A stretch of 64,000 nt of DNA from Hyaloscypha bicolor E (lineage: Eukaryota; Ascomycota; Leotiomycetes; Helotiales; Hyaloscyphaceae). Shown here piece by piece: positions 31,355 to 44,190 of this stretch. The DNA is taken from the NCBI RefSeq assembly GCF_002865645.1, contig NW_020194589.1, forward strand, positions 3,075,750 through 3,139,749, given 5' to 3'. The notes under the pieces are model-generated. The model was not told where the DNA came from and ran no database searches. It saw nothing but the letters and a program-made list of their open reading frames with translations. Position 1 is the first letter of the stretch. Each line of letters opens with the position of its first letter. Made by a program: the position numbers and the translations under genes.

Positions 31355-33792
31355 ATGCCTTCTAACTTCGAGCGTAAAGCACGTCGGAAGCAACAAACAC
31401 GTCTGACCTTTGATCCCGTCGATCGAAGTTCCTCTCCAACAAACTTGTCGCCCGCCAAGGTACGTTACGAGATGCCCGGCAAGAAGCAACGACCAACACC
31501 TATCTCAAGCTTCACAGGCTTGGTGAACGACTCAGAAAGTGAAGATGTGCTGTCTTCTACTATGAAGGATGATTTCAGCAATGATACCTCTGCAGCGGCG
31601 AAAGAGAATCAGAAGCTGCCTTTCAAGGCTTTGCCTACACCTGCGAAGTCTTCTCAACAGCCGGCAAAGGTTGATACATCTTTAGGTGCGTTCACTTTTC
31701 ACTTCCATAAACGCGCAGAGTATATTTCACTCTGCTATTCTAAGTAATCGCTTTGAGGAAATTGTAGTTGATGCTAATAACTGGTCTCCAGATGAACTCG
31801 AAGAATCCGAAGACGAACCCGAGAGCAACGCACGGAAGACTCGGAGCTCCTTCATACGCAGCATAGACTCGTCGAAGAAGAAGCACCGCCGCCACACAAT
31901 GGGTCTTGATGGAACGTATAGTTCATCTAATGGTTCAGCACCGGAAGATAATGCTTATACACCATCAAAGAAGAAGGCGAAGCGGACCCCGATCAAGACT
32001 CCTACAAAAGGAAAGGCTATCGTCATTAATAGCGACAGCGAAGTTGAATCGGCCATGGCTCTACCTTCACGATCCAACAGATCATCTGCAAAGAAGCAAA
32101 AGTCTATCACGTTGTCAGACAGTAGTGAAGATGAGATTGTTCAAACAACCACGAGATCATCTCAGCGTCGCCAATCTTCTCTCAGAAATGGCAAGATCTC
32201 TCGAGGTTCACCTGCTTCAAGCTCACGAATGAGGAGGCAGAGGACGACAATTATGGACGAGTCGGACAGTGAGGAAGATGATATCAGATCTTCACCACCA
32301 AAGCGCTTAGCACGTCTTGCGATCCCAGACGACGATGAAGACGAGCAAGATATTCGGTCTCCGTCGCCACGAAAGCCGCGTGCAAGAGCAACTATTGAGT
32401 CCGAAGAAGACGAATCGCAACCCATTGTTTCACCTTTGAAGCGTACGAGAAAGCCGGTTGAGTCTGACGATTCAGACATTGTTTTATCTCCAACAAAACG
32501 TCGACGTAATTCGCGGCAGCGAGACGTTGACCTTTCAAGTGACAGTGATCTTCCTTCTCCGAGGACGATAGCTGCAAACCTCACGAGACAGTCTAAGTCC
32601 ACAAGCAAGACACCGCCTCGTTTTACTCGACAACAAAAGACTGTTCGTCGACATAGGACCGAGAAAGAGAAGAAGATGGAGTTACTCAAACGCCGACGAG
32701 CGGGCGAGAATATCGATACAGTAACTGATTCATCGGAGTCGGCTTCAGACGAGGATGATGATGAAGAAGGACTTCAACAACTCTCTGAGTTTGAGGATGA
32801 AGAACCCAGCCCAGATAATGCCAGAAAGCCTACGAAACCTGCAAAACGCGCTACTCGTTATCCAAATTCCGGTAGTGAGACAGATACCGATGGCTTTGTT
32901 ATTGAGGACGAGGAGGGTCCTCTCGGCATCCCCGCCCATCTAGCCGAAATTCCTCTCGAGTTCACCTCAGCTGCGCACAAACCAATAAAAGAACATTTCA
33001 GAGACGTAGTTGAGTGGATGGTACATAATAAAGTCAATCCTGGGTTTGAGTGGAAGGATCCAGTATATGAGACGGCATTCCGAAAAGTCGATCAAGAATG
33101 CGGAGGCTTTGCTGATAGCAAGTTTGTCTCCACCCAATGGACTGCTGAATTCACCAAGGCTATCTATGCCAGACCCATTCTCGAAATCAGAGAACTGAAT
33201 CCTGGAGAGGGAATTGATGTCCTGGGAGAGGCGAAGTGTGAAGCTTGCAACCATCGAAAGCATGTTCCTACCTTTTCTCTTCAGCTCAAGGGAAAGGCAT
33301 ATAGCAAGGTCACGCTTGAAGATATTGATAAGGACAGCGACAGCGACGAGGAGTCAGATGACGATGATTCTGAATCCGATTCTGACGATTCGAGCGCACT
33401 AAGTGTAGATGAGAGGGGAGCAACGCTTCTGAGTGAGGATAAGCAGTGGTTTGCTGGTCGGTGAGTAAAACTTCAAATCATCCACCAGTGCGCAACTAAA
33501 CCCTAAATCTAGCGTCTGCAAATTCAACGCGGAGCAAGCCCACACCTTAATCCACTGGAAGTGGCATCTCAACGATTGGGTTGTTAGTCGACTTGAAGAC
33601 GAAGGAGAATGCACTCCAGCGAAACTTGCCGAGCGTGACAAGATGAAGGGCAAACAAAGACACAAGTACGCTAATAAGATCGTCGATCGCTGGCAAGATG
33701 AGGGCATCATCAAGACGCTATACAAGGACTTCAAGTCCCAAAAGGACACGGCTCGCGAGTTACAGGCTCAAAAGCGTGGAGGATGGAAGTGA
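31355..33792 (+). CDS. DUF4211-domain nuclear protein (3 exons: 31355-31685, 31768-33460, 33513-33792)
   Basis: The splice model gives 767 residues (introns 82 and 52 nt). The N-terminus MPSNFERKARRKQQTRLTFDPVD resembles a nuclear basic leader. Residues ~100-480 are disordered, with repeated acidic patches (SDSEEDD, SDSSEDE) next to Pro-Lys-Arg motifs. The DUF4211 region follows: EHFRDVVEWMVHNKVNPGFEW, then FRKVDQECGGFADSKFVSTQWTAEF and ARPILEIRELNPGE. Then comes CEACNHRKHVPTFSLQLKGKAYS. The third exon adds VCKFNAEQAHTLIHWKWHLND. The C-x2-C and C-x-F-N-A pieces may build a zinc site with the conserved histidines. The family is fungal-wide and nuclear by composition; no molecular function is established. 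I chose the ATG at 31355 because the upstream in-frame ATG at 31076 adds a Ser/Thr-rich stretch that looks like 5' leader. Confidence 0.72.
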
Positions 33793-35935
33793 GCACTTCT
33801 CACTTGATCTCACAATAGGAGAGAATTAGATATGAAGATGGAGAAGAAGGGATTCCCAACCTTTTGGCCTACCGAGTGTTGGCTAATCGGTACGGAGTCC
33901 ACATATGCTTGTTGAATTTTTGTTGGACTAAGATACCATTTCCTTCTCTTCAATTCGATACATGCAGCAAAGTAACGAGGTAGCTAGATCTTGGCATTCA
34001 TGAGATGAGGTGGATTTCATGCTGATCGATCGATGATGGATACCACAAGCTGCTTACGAATAATGAGAGACGACGAGATGACGAGTGGGAGCATCGATAG
34101 TGGAATAAAAAAACTCTAAATGAATGATCCAACTGCCCTTCGAACCTTTATTTCCTATCCTCTTTTTATGTCTTGCTCCATCATCCCCGACCCCTAAATC
34201 CCGGTTGGATTGTGAAAGGAGCCGATTGAGCCATCACTCCTTGCTATCACTGTATTTCAAAACACTAATTCTCCCTCCTCTTGGAGTAATTGGCGCCTCG
34301 ATTTCTTCTCACGAGACGGAAATCAAAAGAGGGGTTCCCGGCTGGCATCTGGACCCCCCAATTGCAGTGGCTTTTCAGATATGTCTTTGGGGGTCTGCAA
34401 GAGAGGGAGGGGCTGTAGGTTGATCGCCGGCTAGGAGATTTATGGTGTAAGATGGTTTGTCGGAGGACCAGTTGAGGAGGACTGTTTGGCCCTACCAGGA
34501 AAAGCGGGGATTAGGGCGTGGTGTGGAAGAGAGAGAAGGGATTCGAGAGATGCACGGTGGGGTTCAAAGGTGTGTTCATCGTGAGGGGGTCTTGGGAAGT
34601 GACTGTGGTTGCGAGGAGGAGGGAATGGAGGGGAGGCCTGAGGGACATTTCTGGTTCGGTGTTAATTGCTTGGGCGTTCATAGTGTTTGAAGCTGTGCTG
34701 GAAGATTGATTGATGGGATGAATGAAGTATTGGAATAGATCCATGTGCTTTTCTTCAGAGCTCAGGGGTGATAAATGGTTTATCGTGATCTACATGGGGC
34801 AACGAGGTGTTACTTACTTAAACTAAGAGGACTAGGTCAGCATTTACTGAAGTACCTGTACAATCTCACGATCACCCAAGAGGTTTTCATTTGCATATCC
34901 ACTTGGCAATGGTTCAGAGAACGAGTATGTCGAGAGATCCTAACGCCATCGACATGCAATCTCGACTACTCAGAGACGTGTTTGACTTTCTCACTGTATT
35001 GGAAGACGCGACCACACCCAATTAGATATTAATTAACGCCCGAGATTAGGCACTCATCCCTAAGTTCAGGAGCAGTGAAGCAATGTCCAAATCTCGCCGG
35101 GACATTGAGATTGTGTGGTATCCTTCTAGGATCAACGTCAATATTGACGTTTCAAGTCTCCTTCGAGTGAATAGAATGGCTCTTGTCGGGAATTTTGTTG
35201 CATATATCTCACTCGTTTCAGTGGCGCCTTATTCGTGGATTCTGTTTCTTATGTACTTCCTAAGCAACAAAGTCAAGGTGTATGTACTAGGTCAAGTGTA
35301 CCAGGTAATATTTTCAAGTGTACGAGGTCAAACCAGAAATAGGAAGACCCTCGAAGCAATTTGGAGGCTACCCTTCAGTTGAAAGGTAGTATTCTCTAAT
35401 CGACCACGTCTCAAGTGAATCATCCCCCAGTCCTCGCAAAGAGCTTTGTTGCAATCGAGCTCAACGTACCAAGTTTTCTGGTACAACGAGATTCAGATAC
35501 TGGGCAAATGTCGAAGTTTTACCCACCAGGTTTTATTCCAAGTAAGTGTCATAATGAAGGGAGTCATGTCGCTAAAGGCACTTTTATTACTGCACCTATC
35601 CTATGCAGTTGAAAAGAACCGGAAGCTAGCAAAGCTTCATAAAAAGCACAATTTAGTTTTCTTTCTTTCTTTCCGTTTACCAACCACCTGACCCCTAATC
35701 CAACCCCTTAGACAAGATGCATAGCTTAAATGTCTCAAGAAATGTTGTAGAACAAGGTACTCATGAAATAATTACGTGTGAAAGACGAATATCCATCCCC
35801 TTCCCCTCCATTATGGGAACGCAGCCTCATATTGGTATTCGCTGTAGTGGTATCATCAAAGAAACAAATCCCCCATGTTGAAAGAAAGGACTCTGAGGCC
35901 GTTCCGTTAGGACCCATTTATTATCACCGAACTGC
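33793..35935. other. gene-poor stretch, 2.1 kb
   Basis: No gene recognised on either strand. Several short frames (for example 35083-35382) have no motif. This interval holds the 3' ends of the DUF4211 and HAM1-like genes, which converge here. I see no repeat or RNA gene. Confidence 0.3.
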
Positions 35936-38900
35936 TTAGGCAGTACCAGAGTAGACAGGGTTGTTCTGTCCGAGGGTCGTCTTGCCGTTGGTCTTGCCAT
36001 TCGTGGCGCCGATGGGGGTTCCCTCCTTGCTGAAGACTTGGTCAACTTGGTTGCTGAAGCCTTGAGTGCCGTACGCCGTAGAGCTGGTTGTGGCAGAGCC
36101 GTTGGTGGTGCCGGCCCGATTGCTAAGCTGGTTGCTCATGGAGTTGGTATTGCCGATGTTTTGGGGGCCTTGGATGCCGCCTTCAGTTACATTGTGGGCC
36201 TTGCGGGTAACTTGAGGGGCGTGAGGAATGTCCGAGGTCGTGGAAGCAGAGCCGAGCTTGAAGATTGGGGATTGCCAGTCGTTGCCCTTCAATGCTAGCT
36301 CCTTGTACTCGGTAGCCTTTGAGGAGATACCACCTGGAAGATGGATGTCGGGAAAAATTGAGTCCTGCTTGGTGATGGCCATGTTGACCTTGGCCTGGCT
36401 AGCTCTTTCACCGGCAGCCTGGGCCTTTTGCTTTCCTTGCAAGATCTTCTTTTGCATGGCTTGGACATAGCGATTGTAAATGTTCGGTGCGTCCTCGGGG
36501 TTCTCCAAAGCCTCTTGTTGAGCGCGATCAGCCTCAACCTTGATTTGATAGGCATAGGAATCAAGCTGGTGTGCTTGATCCTTAATGGCCTTCTCGATAG
36601 CCTTCTGGAAAGCAGGGCGGAGAGCCTTCAAGAGGATTGGCTTGGCAAAAGCGAACAAAATCTTGTGCTTAGACTTTGTGAGCTTAATATTGAAGTTCTT
36701 GACATCAACCTAAAACTCCTGTCAGCATTGTTCTCGAATCTCAATCTACCAGAGATGCCAAGAACGTTCGGAGGGCAGATATTCTGAATGTGTGCAAGCC
36801 GCCAAGGAAATCGAAAGAAATAGATAGGGTGACTACTCACGCTGACTTTGTCAACCTTGAAGAAGTTCTGGCGGTCAGACTTGTCGGCGGTTGACAACTT
36901 CATCTTGAAGCTGAGTCCAGATCCACCCAGGAAGATATTGGCAACACCAAGATCGGTGATGCTAGGGAAACCCTGCTTTCTCTTGACATAGTATGAGACA
37001 TCTCTCAAGTCCATCTGAATGCCAGATACGGAGAATTCAATCGAGTTTTGGTTCTTGTTGGCGATCTTCTTTCGCCCCCATCTGAAGTAGTTGTCTGACA
37101 TTGTTAGTAAGAGTCTTACACCAATTCGATGTGAGACTTACCATTTGCAATCTCGACCATGTTCGGCATCAGGTTGTCACTTTCGATGACCAAGTTCTCG
37201 ACGACAGCATCGATCTGAGGATCAGAAACTTCGATTCTTGGGATCGGGACGTAGCGGATGCCTTCGAAAGCGGCGGGAAGAATAACCTCTGTGAGATCCT
37301 TGACCAAGTGCGGCTTGAATGTTGGCTTGCCGTTCTCATCATTGCCGAGGTCGGTAAACAACTTGTTGATGGATTCGCCGAAACGCTTGTTCATTGGGTC
37401 AGCATCGAATTGGTCTGCGAGGAACTTGATCTCGTCAACGATACGGTCTGTGTGGTTGCGGTAACGATCACGGAGGAGGAAATTTCCGTGGTCATATAGC
37501 TTGTTCCATTCATCTGTAGCACGGGGTTCCATAATGTAGCCTTGTTGTTGGAGGCACTTTCTGATGTAAGCATCGATCTGCTTGAACCAGGACTTCAATT
37601 CAGGGTCTTTATCAGCATCACTGTAGATGTTGTTGATGGCGTCGAAGAAGTCATTGGTGGATGTGCCATTGGCGAATCGCTCGATGAGTGTCTTCAAGTC
37701 AGCCTCAGCACGCTTCAAGGAATCGTCTCCGTGAACATCCTTAACAGTGCCAGTGGCATTCTGGCCAACGGTATTGGCGTGACCAGCATATGTCTCAGCC
37801 AGGTTGAGTAGAGTATTGATGGCTTGTTCATAATCGGGGTGTCCTTGGATCTCGATGACGAGCTTCTTGAGACGCCAGATGGTCTGCTCACGGCGCTCCT
37901 CGGGCATCTTCTTGCTGAGGTAGTTCTTGGTGCGCTCTCTGGTTTCGCGGGCCTTGTCCTTTTTGTCCTCTGGGATATTATCAGAGGTACGTTGTTTAAG
38001 GGTGGCTGCGCCGTTCTGTAGTCCAGACTGAGCGTCAAGACCTGAGCTAGTACCCTTGTGCTGATCTCGGTTGGCCAAATCCGCGGTGTCGGCGGGGTTA
38101 CGAGAACCCTCTGGGTGTGCCGCTTGGCTAGCATCTCCAACAGCATCCTGAAGGTCATTCTTGTTGATTGGGGCGTTCTTGCTGTATGTAGACTTGATCT
38201 GTTGCTTGATATTTCCGGTTGATAGATCAGGGGTATCATGCCAGGTGTTGTCATCAGCAGGATTGTCGATTTGGCTCAATGCCTCGTCAGATGGGTTGAC
38301 CTTCGAAGCTGCCTTCTGGGCGGCGTCACCGGCAATATCGCGGATGAGGATGGTGGCATCATTCAAGAGCTTTCTGAATTGGCCATTTGTGATGATCAAT
38401 GTACCGAGTGTGCGTAGACCTTCCAATGCCTGGTTGCCATGCTGCTTGGCGGTATCCTTATCAACCGGGGCATTTGGGAGGGAGGCGTCTGCCCCAGTGA
38501 TCTTTTGCGACTGCCAGATGAAATCTTGCAGAAGGTTGCCTTCGTTCTTGGTAAGGAGGAGGTATTTAGCTTGTTCGACAACTGAACAGGACAAGTCAGT
38601 AATTGTCTGGTATGTTGTTTCCGAAGAACTGGAAAATAGAGAAGATTGTTCCAAGAGACTTGAGAACACTATCCTGGGGTTCATGAAATCATTGACTACG
38701 CACCATCGCGGAAATCGGCCACCAAAGCACGACCTTCGGTCGAGAGCTTTTGGGATGGGTTGGCGAGAGCCTTGGACTTTAAGAAACTGTTGAGGGCGAT
38801 ATCGATTTGCTCATTCTGCAAGAAGCGTTAGCAATTGTACTATTTTGGTGAGTAGAATCAGCTAGTGGCTTACGGATGGGACTTTGCCAGCTCGGAAGGC

Positions 38901-38987
38901 AGCGAAGATGCCGTAGAACTGGAGTTTGCGATTGACATCCTCCTCCTTGGCTTTGACATTGGTAGGTCTGTTGACTTGGGACGACAT
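35936..38987 (-). CDS. HAM1-like (N- and C-terminal domain) protein (5 exons)
   Basis: Exons are 38874-38987, 38704-38815, 37142-38581, 36841-37094 and 35936-36709, giving 897 residues in frame. Introns are 58, 122, 47 and 131 nt. The start MSSQVNRPTNVKAKEEDVNRKLQFYGIFAAFRAGKVPSNEQID, with FRDVVEQAKYLLLTKNEGNLLQDF, matches the HAM1-like N-terminal region. LPNMVEIANGDNYFRWGRKK and GIQMDLRDVSYYVKRKQGFPSITDLG match the HAM1-like C-terminal region. The latter has a lipid-binding, BPI-like flavour. The middle carries Asp/Lys/Asn-rich, LEA-like hydrophilic sequence. The last ~170 residues include a coiled coil (KIEADRAQQEALENPEDAPNIYN region) and a Ser/Thr/Asn-rich tail. The N. crassa ham genes concern hyphal fusion, but whether this family name reflects that role is unclear. 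Cytoplasmic or membrane-associated location is an inference. Confidence 0.75.
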
Positions 38988-40928
38988 GATGACGAATGGA
39001 AGCGCTTGGGTATCACTGAAAGAAATGGAATGAAATGCGGTCACAGAGGGAGATATGAGTATCTCTCGATACGATCTGTGGAGAGGGTGCAAGTGTGTGG
39101 AGTAAGATGGAGTGGTATGAAGAGAAAAGGAGAGCGGGCAGGGAAGCAAAGTCTTTTGATTGATGTCGCAACCTTGGTGCGCTGGCTTGGAAGATGAGAT
39201 CAGCTTAACTTGGTCTTTGGGCGACGACGCGCCTGTGAGGTCCTGCTTGCTTGACGTCACTCGGTGCTAGCGAGGAGCGTCTTCTCCTGAAGCCGTGCGG
39301 GTGAATTTAGAGTAACGCCTTTGGGATTCTGGGATGCTCCACTCTGCCGGCCTTCGTGGACGTAGAGCTCCATGATTGGGCGCTTGAATGTCACCTCATT
39401 GAATGTAGATGCTCTGCATCGCTGTTCCCGACGCGGATGGACGTGGACGTTGCATCCCCAGCAAACTTACAGTAACCGAATTCTACCCCTGAAAGCAAAT
39501 CACATCCCCAAAGCAGCTTAGCTCATCTTCTCCACGACCTCTGACAATTAAAGTAATCAAACTCTCCAACTCAGGTCACGAGAGTGGATATGCACGTCAT
39601 GATTCAAGTATCTAGAACCTTCAACTGCAAAAATTTCAAAGCTCAAATTCCGTCGTGAGGGAACGCGTTGCGTTGGCCGGCCTGAAGCTAGATGGCATTT
39701 CCAAGAATGGCATCTGTGTGACGTACAGTATCGTGTTGTACCTACCCCTGTGTTGATCCGAACCCCCCGCAAATTCCCCGGGAAACATCATCGCTTTTAG
39801 ATTCTACCGGAAAACCACATCCCAACGCAAGCATCCGGGTAGGAGGAGTCTCGGTTGAGCTGTCTCACAAAACGATGATATGAAAATGGATGTTCGTGTA
39901 CCGCTTTCAAGCAAACAAGTATCCGCACCTCCGCGCATTCTCCGCCTGTCAAATTTGCAACAACGCCTCTCACAGCTCACAGCTCACGCATTCGATTCCG
40001 TCATCAAAAAAGACCACGATCGAGAACTTGTCGAAAATTCTCAATTAAGTAATGATCACCCCGCACTTGGATCGAAACTGGCGTGACGAGGCGGCGCTCC
40101 CCTCACATGCATCTCCGCTTCCTCCACCTCACCAGCCACTTCTTGGCAGGATCTTCTGGTGTCAATTTTGTTTCGGGAGCAAACGGTGGATTCATTGTGG
40201 CTGTGCCAAGTATTAGGGGGGCATCCTTGCTCCCAATCTTCAGTTTGTGCCGCTGTGGTTAGCCTCTTGATCTCAAAATTGATCACTCGTTTCCTAGAAA
40301 GCTAGGTCACAAGCGCTCCTCTCTCTGGCTTAGAAGGTCGAGTTGTACATGCATTAGCATTGAATCTAAGCTTCAACTGATATTACAAGACGACGCCAAT
40401 GCAAAGTGCCTTAACATCCCTTTAGTATATGAAAGCCAATGTCCTTGGTTCTCATATTTCGTGTCCCATTCTTTGCGATGAAGCTGGCGCAATTCCAACA
40501 CGTGTCGTAACGTCCATCCCTGCGTGCCGAAAAGACTGCACGGTTTGGGGGTCTTAAATCTCCACCACATAAATATATAAAGTTATAATCAGTTTGCTAT
40601 TGTTCTTTAGCTATTTCTCTACAAGAGCTCGACTTGCAGTCAGAAAAATACTGCAGTCTGGCTATGCTGTCGATCGTCCTTGTGACGCCGCTAGCTAGGG
40701 TTGTATGGGGGTGGCTGTCACATGACTGGTTTCACCTGGCGCCGGCATTTCAGTGGTTTAGCTAGTATTTCCCCCTTTTATCTCTCTCACACTCTCTCTC
40801 TCTCTCTCTTTCTTCTCTTTAGCTTAGTATTCTCAATACATGGGATTCTCGGAACTTTGAGCCCTTTTGACCATTGCCTTGATCCCGCCGTCACACTGCG
40901 TGCTTGATATATCGCATTGTGATAAATC
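38988..40928. other. gene-poor stretch, 1.9 kb, with CT-rich tract at about 40785-40820
   Basis: No gene recognised. It holds the HAM1-like gene's promoter. A dense (CT)n run around 40785-40820 lies about 110 bp upstream of the HET-domain start. Such pyrimidine tracts are frequent near fungal transcription starts. Confidence 0.35.
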
Positions 40929-42791
40929 ATGGACCAGTTCAAGGGAGCACTATCTCATCGACCACTCCTCGGAGACGAAATTCGCCTGCTGATCCTTCCG
41001 CCGGGTGCCTTCAACGACCCTATCTGTTGCAGGCTCAAGCACGTCTCACTGAGTGAGTGCATGCCCCGTCTACGAAGCTCTATCATACGTTTGGGGTGAT
41101 GCCACCCAAACATCCCCCATGACACTCAATGGTGCCTCGTATCCCATCACCAAAAACTTGGAATCTGCGATTCGGCATTTGCGACGCAGAGAAGGGTCGA
41201 GGACACTTTGGGTTGATGCGGTTGGCATTAACCAGCTTGACCTAGACGAACGAAGTTCCCAGGTCCTGCGGATGAAGGATATATATGAGCAGGCTACGCG
41301 AGTGGTTATTTGGATTGGGGAGTGGGCACCTTACACCGGGGATGAGGTCAATTCGGCCTTTCGTCTAGCAGACGAGTTTTCTGGCAAATAGCTAAGGGAG
41401 AGTACGACCAAGAAGTCAGAGAGGAACTTGGTAAAACATTCTTCAAAGAGATTTCTCTTGTGGATGCCTTGCTGCGCCGCCCGTGGTTCACGAGAACATG
41501 GGTAATACAAGAAGCAGTAGTGTGCATGACGCCAGAGGATTACATAGCCGGGCCTAACCACCCCATTATCGTTTGTGGCCAGTCTTCAATCCCACTCTCC
41601 AACCTTGCAATTCCGACAACACAGTTTGATACGCTACCGGTTGTCTCCAAAGGAAATCCTGCCGGCATTATTTGGATATTTGAACTGCGCCGCCTTCGGC
41701 ACGAGATCATCACGGGAAAGACTCGTCTCACTCCTATAGAGCAATTATCCCTATTCCTAGCGAAGGGTTCTGCAGGGTTTGAAGCCACGGATGCACGAGA
41801 CAAGATATATGCATTTCTAGGCCTCTTACCACCTGAAAGTCTCCCACCTCATCTACAACCAAACTACACCTATAGCGCAGACAAAGTTTTCTGGGACTAC
41901 GCGACATACATCCTGAAAGAGACGAGATATTTGGAAATTCTAGCATGTTGCTCCAGCTCCAGGCCAGGGCTTCCCTCTTGGGTGCCAGACTGGAAGTACG
42001 GTCTTCCTGTCGCCGATATCCATTTGGGCAAGGCTTCCTACTTGAGGTTTCTGGAAGACAACAGCAAAATTGAGGTAGAATGCACAATTCTCTGCCGTAT
42101 CGTGCTAGTAACTAGGCCAATATACCTCCCCGTTGAATTCCCCCAATACTTAACGCTCGAATTCGAATCCGAGGAATCCGTCCATCTCGATACCCCATCC
42201 AAAGAATCCATCGTGACAATCGTGCAGGCTGTCGTGAAGGTATCCTACTATCTTCTGGCTATCGAAACGAAGATATTTGGCTGTAAGGCATTAGACGCGG
42301 GCTTGGAAGCCTCATACCTGCGGAGCTGGATGTTTGTCATTGGTCTCGACGAACAAGTTTACAGGACATTGATGAATATTCGGCAGTATGACGGCGATTT
42401 GGACATGCTACAGAAATTATGCGGCGGCTGCGCTATGATCAAGGAGAACCTTCAGTACGCCGTGTACAAAGACGATCACGGTAATTTTGGAAGGACAGGC
42501 CATGGTGTATTGCCGGAGCTGGGCGACATGATTTGTTATATCAAGGGTGCTGCGTTCAGATTTATCTTACGACCAGAGGACAGCGAATGGCGGCTTGTGG
42601 GCACTGCTCCGGGTGAGCTGCCCTTATCACAAGCGGGAGTAGAACCGGAGGATCTCAAGGGCGTAAATGATCCTAAGATATTGGATCATTATGAGAAAAC
42701 CAAAGAGCTAGGAAAATTTGAGGATCTCAGGATGATGGAGGATTACTGGGAAGCTAACAAGTCAAAGACCAGACGGATTGTCCTTCATTAG
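40929..42791 (+). pseudogene. HET-domain (heterokaryon incompatibility) gene with two frame disruptions
   Basis: The frame starts MDQFKGALSHRPLLGDEIRLLILPPG, then shifts before the HET core. The core is YEALSYVWGD, then ITKNLESAIRHLRR, LWVDAVGINQ, ERSSQVLRMKDIYEQATRVVIWIGEW. After another shift, LLRRPWFTRTWVIQEAVV continues in a 443-codon frame (41460-42791) that encodes the C-terminal part. Shift 1 (near 41053-41063) is explained by four extra bases in TGCATGC; removing them joins LSE to CPVYEALSYVWGD. Shift 2 (near 41371-41385) sits at a T run; one added T joins LADE to FWQIAKGEYD. A 50-nt intron from 41350 could alternatively bridge shift 2, but its donor is poor. Intact HET proteins trigger self/non-self cell death. 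This copy is probably inactive unless the shifts are sequencing errors. Confidence 0.7.
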
Positions 42792-43336
42792 GGTGGAAAA
42801 TGCTATCTAGCTTTACAAACAACTTTTCTCGCATCTTATGAATGACCGCCTGTTGCCGCAAAGGGAAATAACATGCTTGCCTTGGTGTTGCATCCCCGTC
42901 ACATCTTGTCCACCATGAAGTATCAAGCGGTAGATAGTAGCTTATATGGCGGTGGTCAGGGAAGCCGAAGCCGTCCAAGTGTAGAATGCGAATATCGGGG
43001 CACGAGATCTGGGCCGCTTCGCTAAAATTAAAGACTGGCCCCGAAGCTTGCGTAGGGGCCAGTCTTTAATTTTGCCCTGATCTCGATTCGAGATTAATTG
43101 GAAGCCTCAGGCACTTATTTAAGGGATATCAGCTTTACTGACTTTAAATTCACTTTGAAAATTCACTTTTTAAAGGCTAAAAATTTTCCAGGTAAGCTAA
43201 ATAAGGTAGGTTTTAATTTCGAATTCCAAAGCTTCTTTCCTTTAATAAACACACATATACACACGCACACGTAAGTCAATCCCCATACCCGCTACGGGCC
43301 TGCCCCTGGCCTGTAACGCTCCTTACGGTCCGTAGA
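42792..43336. other. transition from gene space to repeat space
   Basis: This holds a perfect inverted repeat (listed separately) and AT-rich sequence. No gene recognised. CpA/TpG-poor sequence begins to appear towards its right end. Confidence 0.35.
43024..43073. repeat. perfect 19-bp inverted repeat with 12-nt loop
   Basis: Arms 43024-43042 and 43055-43073 are exact reverse complements and contain AAAGACTGGCCCC. The 12-nt loop is GAAGCTTGCGTA. There is no T-run typical of a rho-independent terminator, and fungi do not use them, so a folded-back repeat or element end is more likely. Confidence 0.8.
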
Positions 43337-44144
43337 ATGTCTTCTCTACCATCTGCTACCGCCGCCGCCACTACTGCTATTACTGCTGCTACGGCAGCAA
43401 ACTTTGCTACTGGCCTGCCGCCGCCGCTGCCGCCCGCCCCTCCCGCCCTGCCCGCCCTCCCGCCCCGCCCCACCCGCACCATGGCCTCCCTCTCTCTCCT
43501 CGCCGCCCGCAGTGTGCCTGTCTTGCGGCCCGGCCGCACCACTAACCCCGCCCGGCCTGCTAACCTGGAGGCTGAGCTTGGCCAATTCGTTAGTCAAGTT
43601 CACCCTGCCGGGTATACATATTGTACTGGCGGGTCGGGTGTGTGGATAGTGTGTGTAGTCATGGCTGGTTTTTTTGGTAGAAGCTACGCTAACTATTATT
43701 ATAGTAGTGAGGGTGCCTGCTACTTCTTCCGTAAGTACTTTTATATAATATTTTACGAACCGTAACTAATTTAACGGATACTTATAGGTATTACTACTAC
43801 TCCTACCGGCCCCGCCCCTGCTCCCGCTAACCCTCTCTTACTTTCCCGGATTATTACTAGTAGTTATATAATTAACCAGGTTATTCCTAGTAACTTATCT
43901 TTATATATATATACCCGCTATAGATTATTACGGACTATAACTAATATATAAATAGCCCGCCGCACTACTACTACTCGCCGCCGCCGCTTACTTACTCTCT
44001 TTTAGAAGGCACGCCATTTCGCTAAGCTCTATAGGGAGCTAGCGGCTCTTTATAAAGAGAAGGCGGAAATACTAGAGAAGGAAAAGAGGACGAATTATTT
44101 GGTACTAGTATTAGAGAATAGGGAGAAATAAGAGAGAAAGGGAA

Positions 44145-44177
<33 letters not shown>

Positions 44178-44190
44178 AAGAAAGAGGAAG
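43337..44190 (+). pseudogene. repeat-associated ORF with one intron, RIP-damaged 3' half
   Basis: Exon 1 (43337-43730) starts MSSLPSATAAATTAITAATAA and is GC-rich, with Ala/Pro repeats, then LEAELGQFVSQVHPAGYTYCTGG and SYANYYYSSEGACYFFR. A GTAAGT donor at 43731, a CTAAT branch site and a TATAG acceptor at 43787 define a 57-nt intron that keeps frame. Exon 2 reads TTTPTGPAPAPANPLLLSR, then KARHFAKLYRELAALYKEKAEILEKEK, a predicted coiled coil. It contains TAA and TAG where CAA or CAG would fit, as RIP produces. The end is undefined because sequence passes into a purine-rich repeat. I do not recognise the family. Its position at the edge of RIP sequence suggests a mobile or multicopy origin. Confidence 0.45.

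Noticed and set aside
33900..35900. Several 60-100-codon frames in the gap between the DUF4211 and HAM1-like genes
   Set aside because: They have no motif, overlap one another on both strands, lack splice-consistent extensions and are of a length expected by chance.
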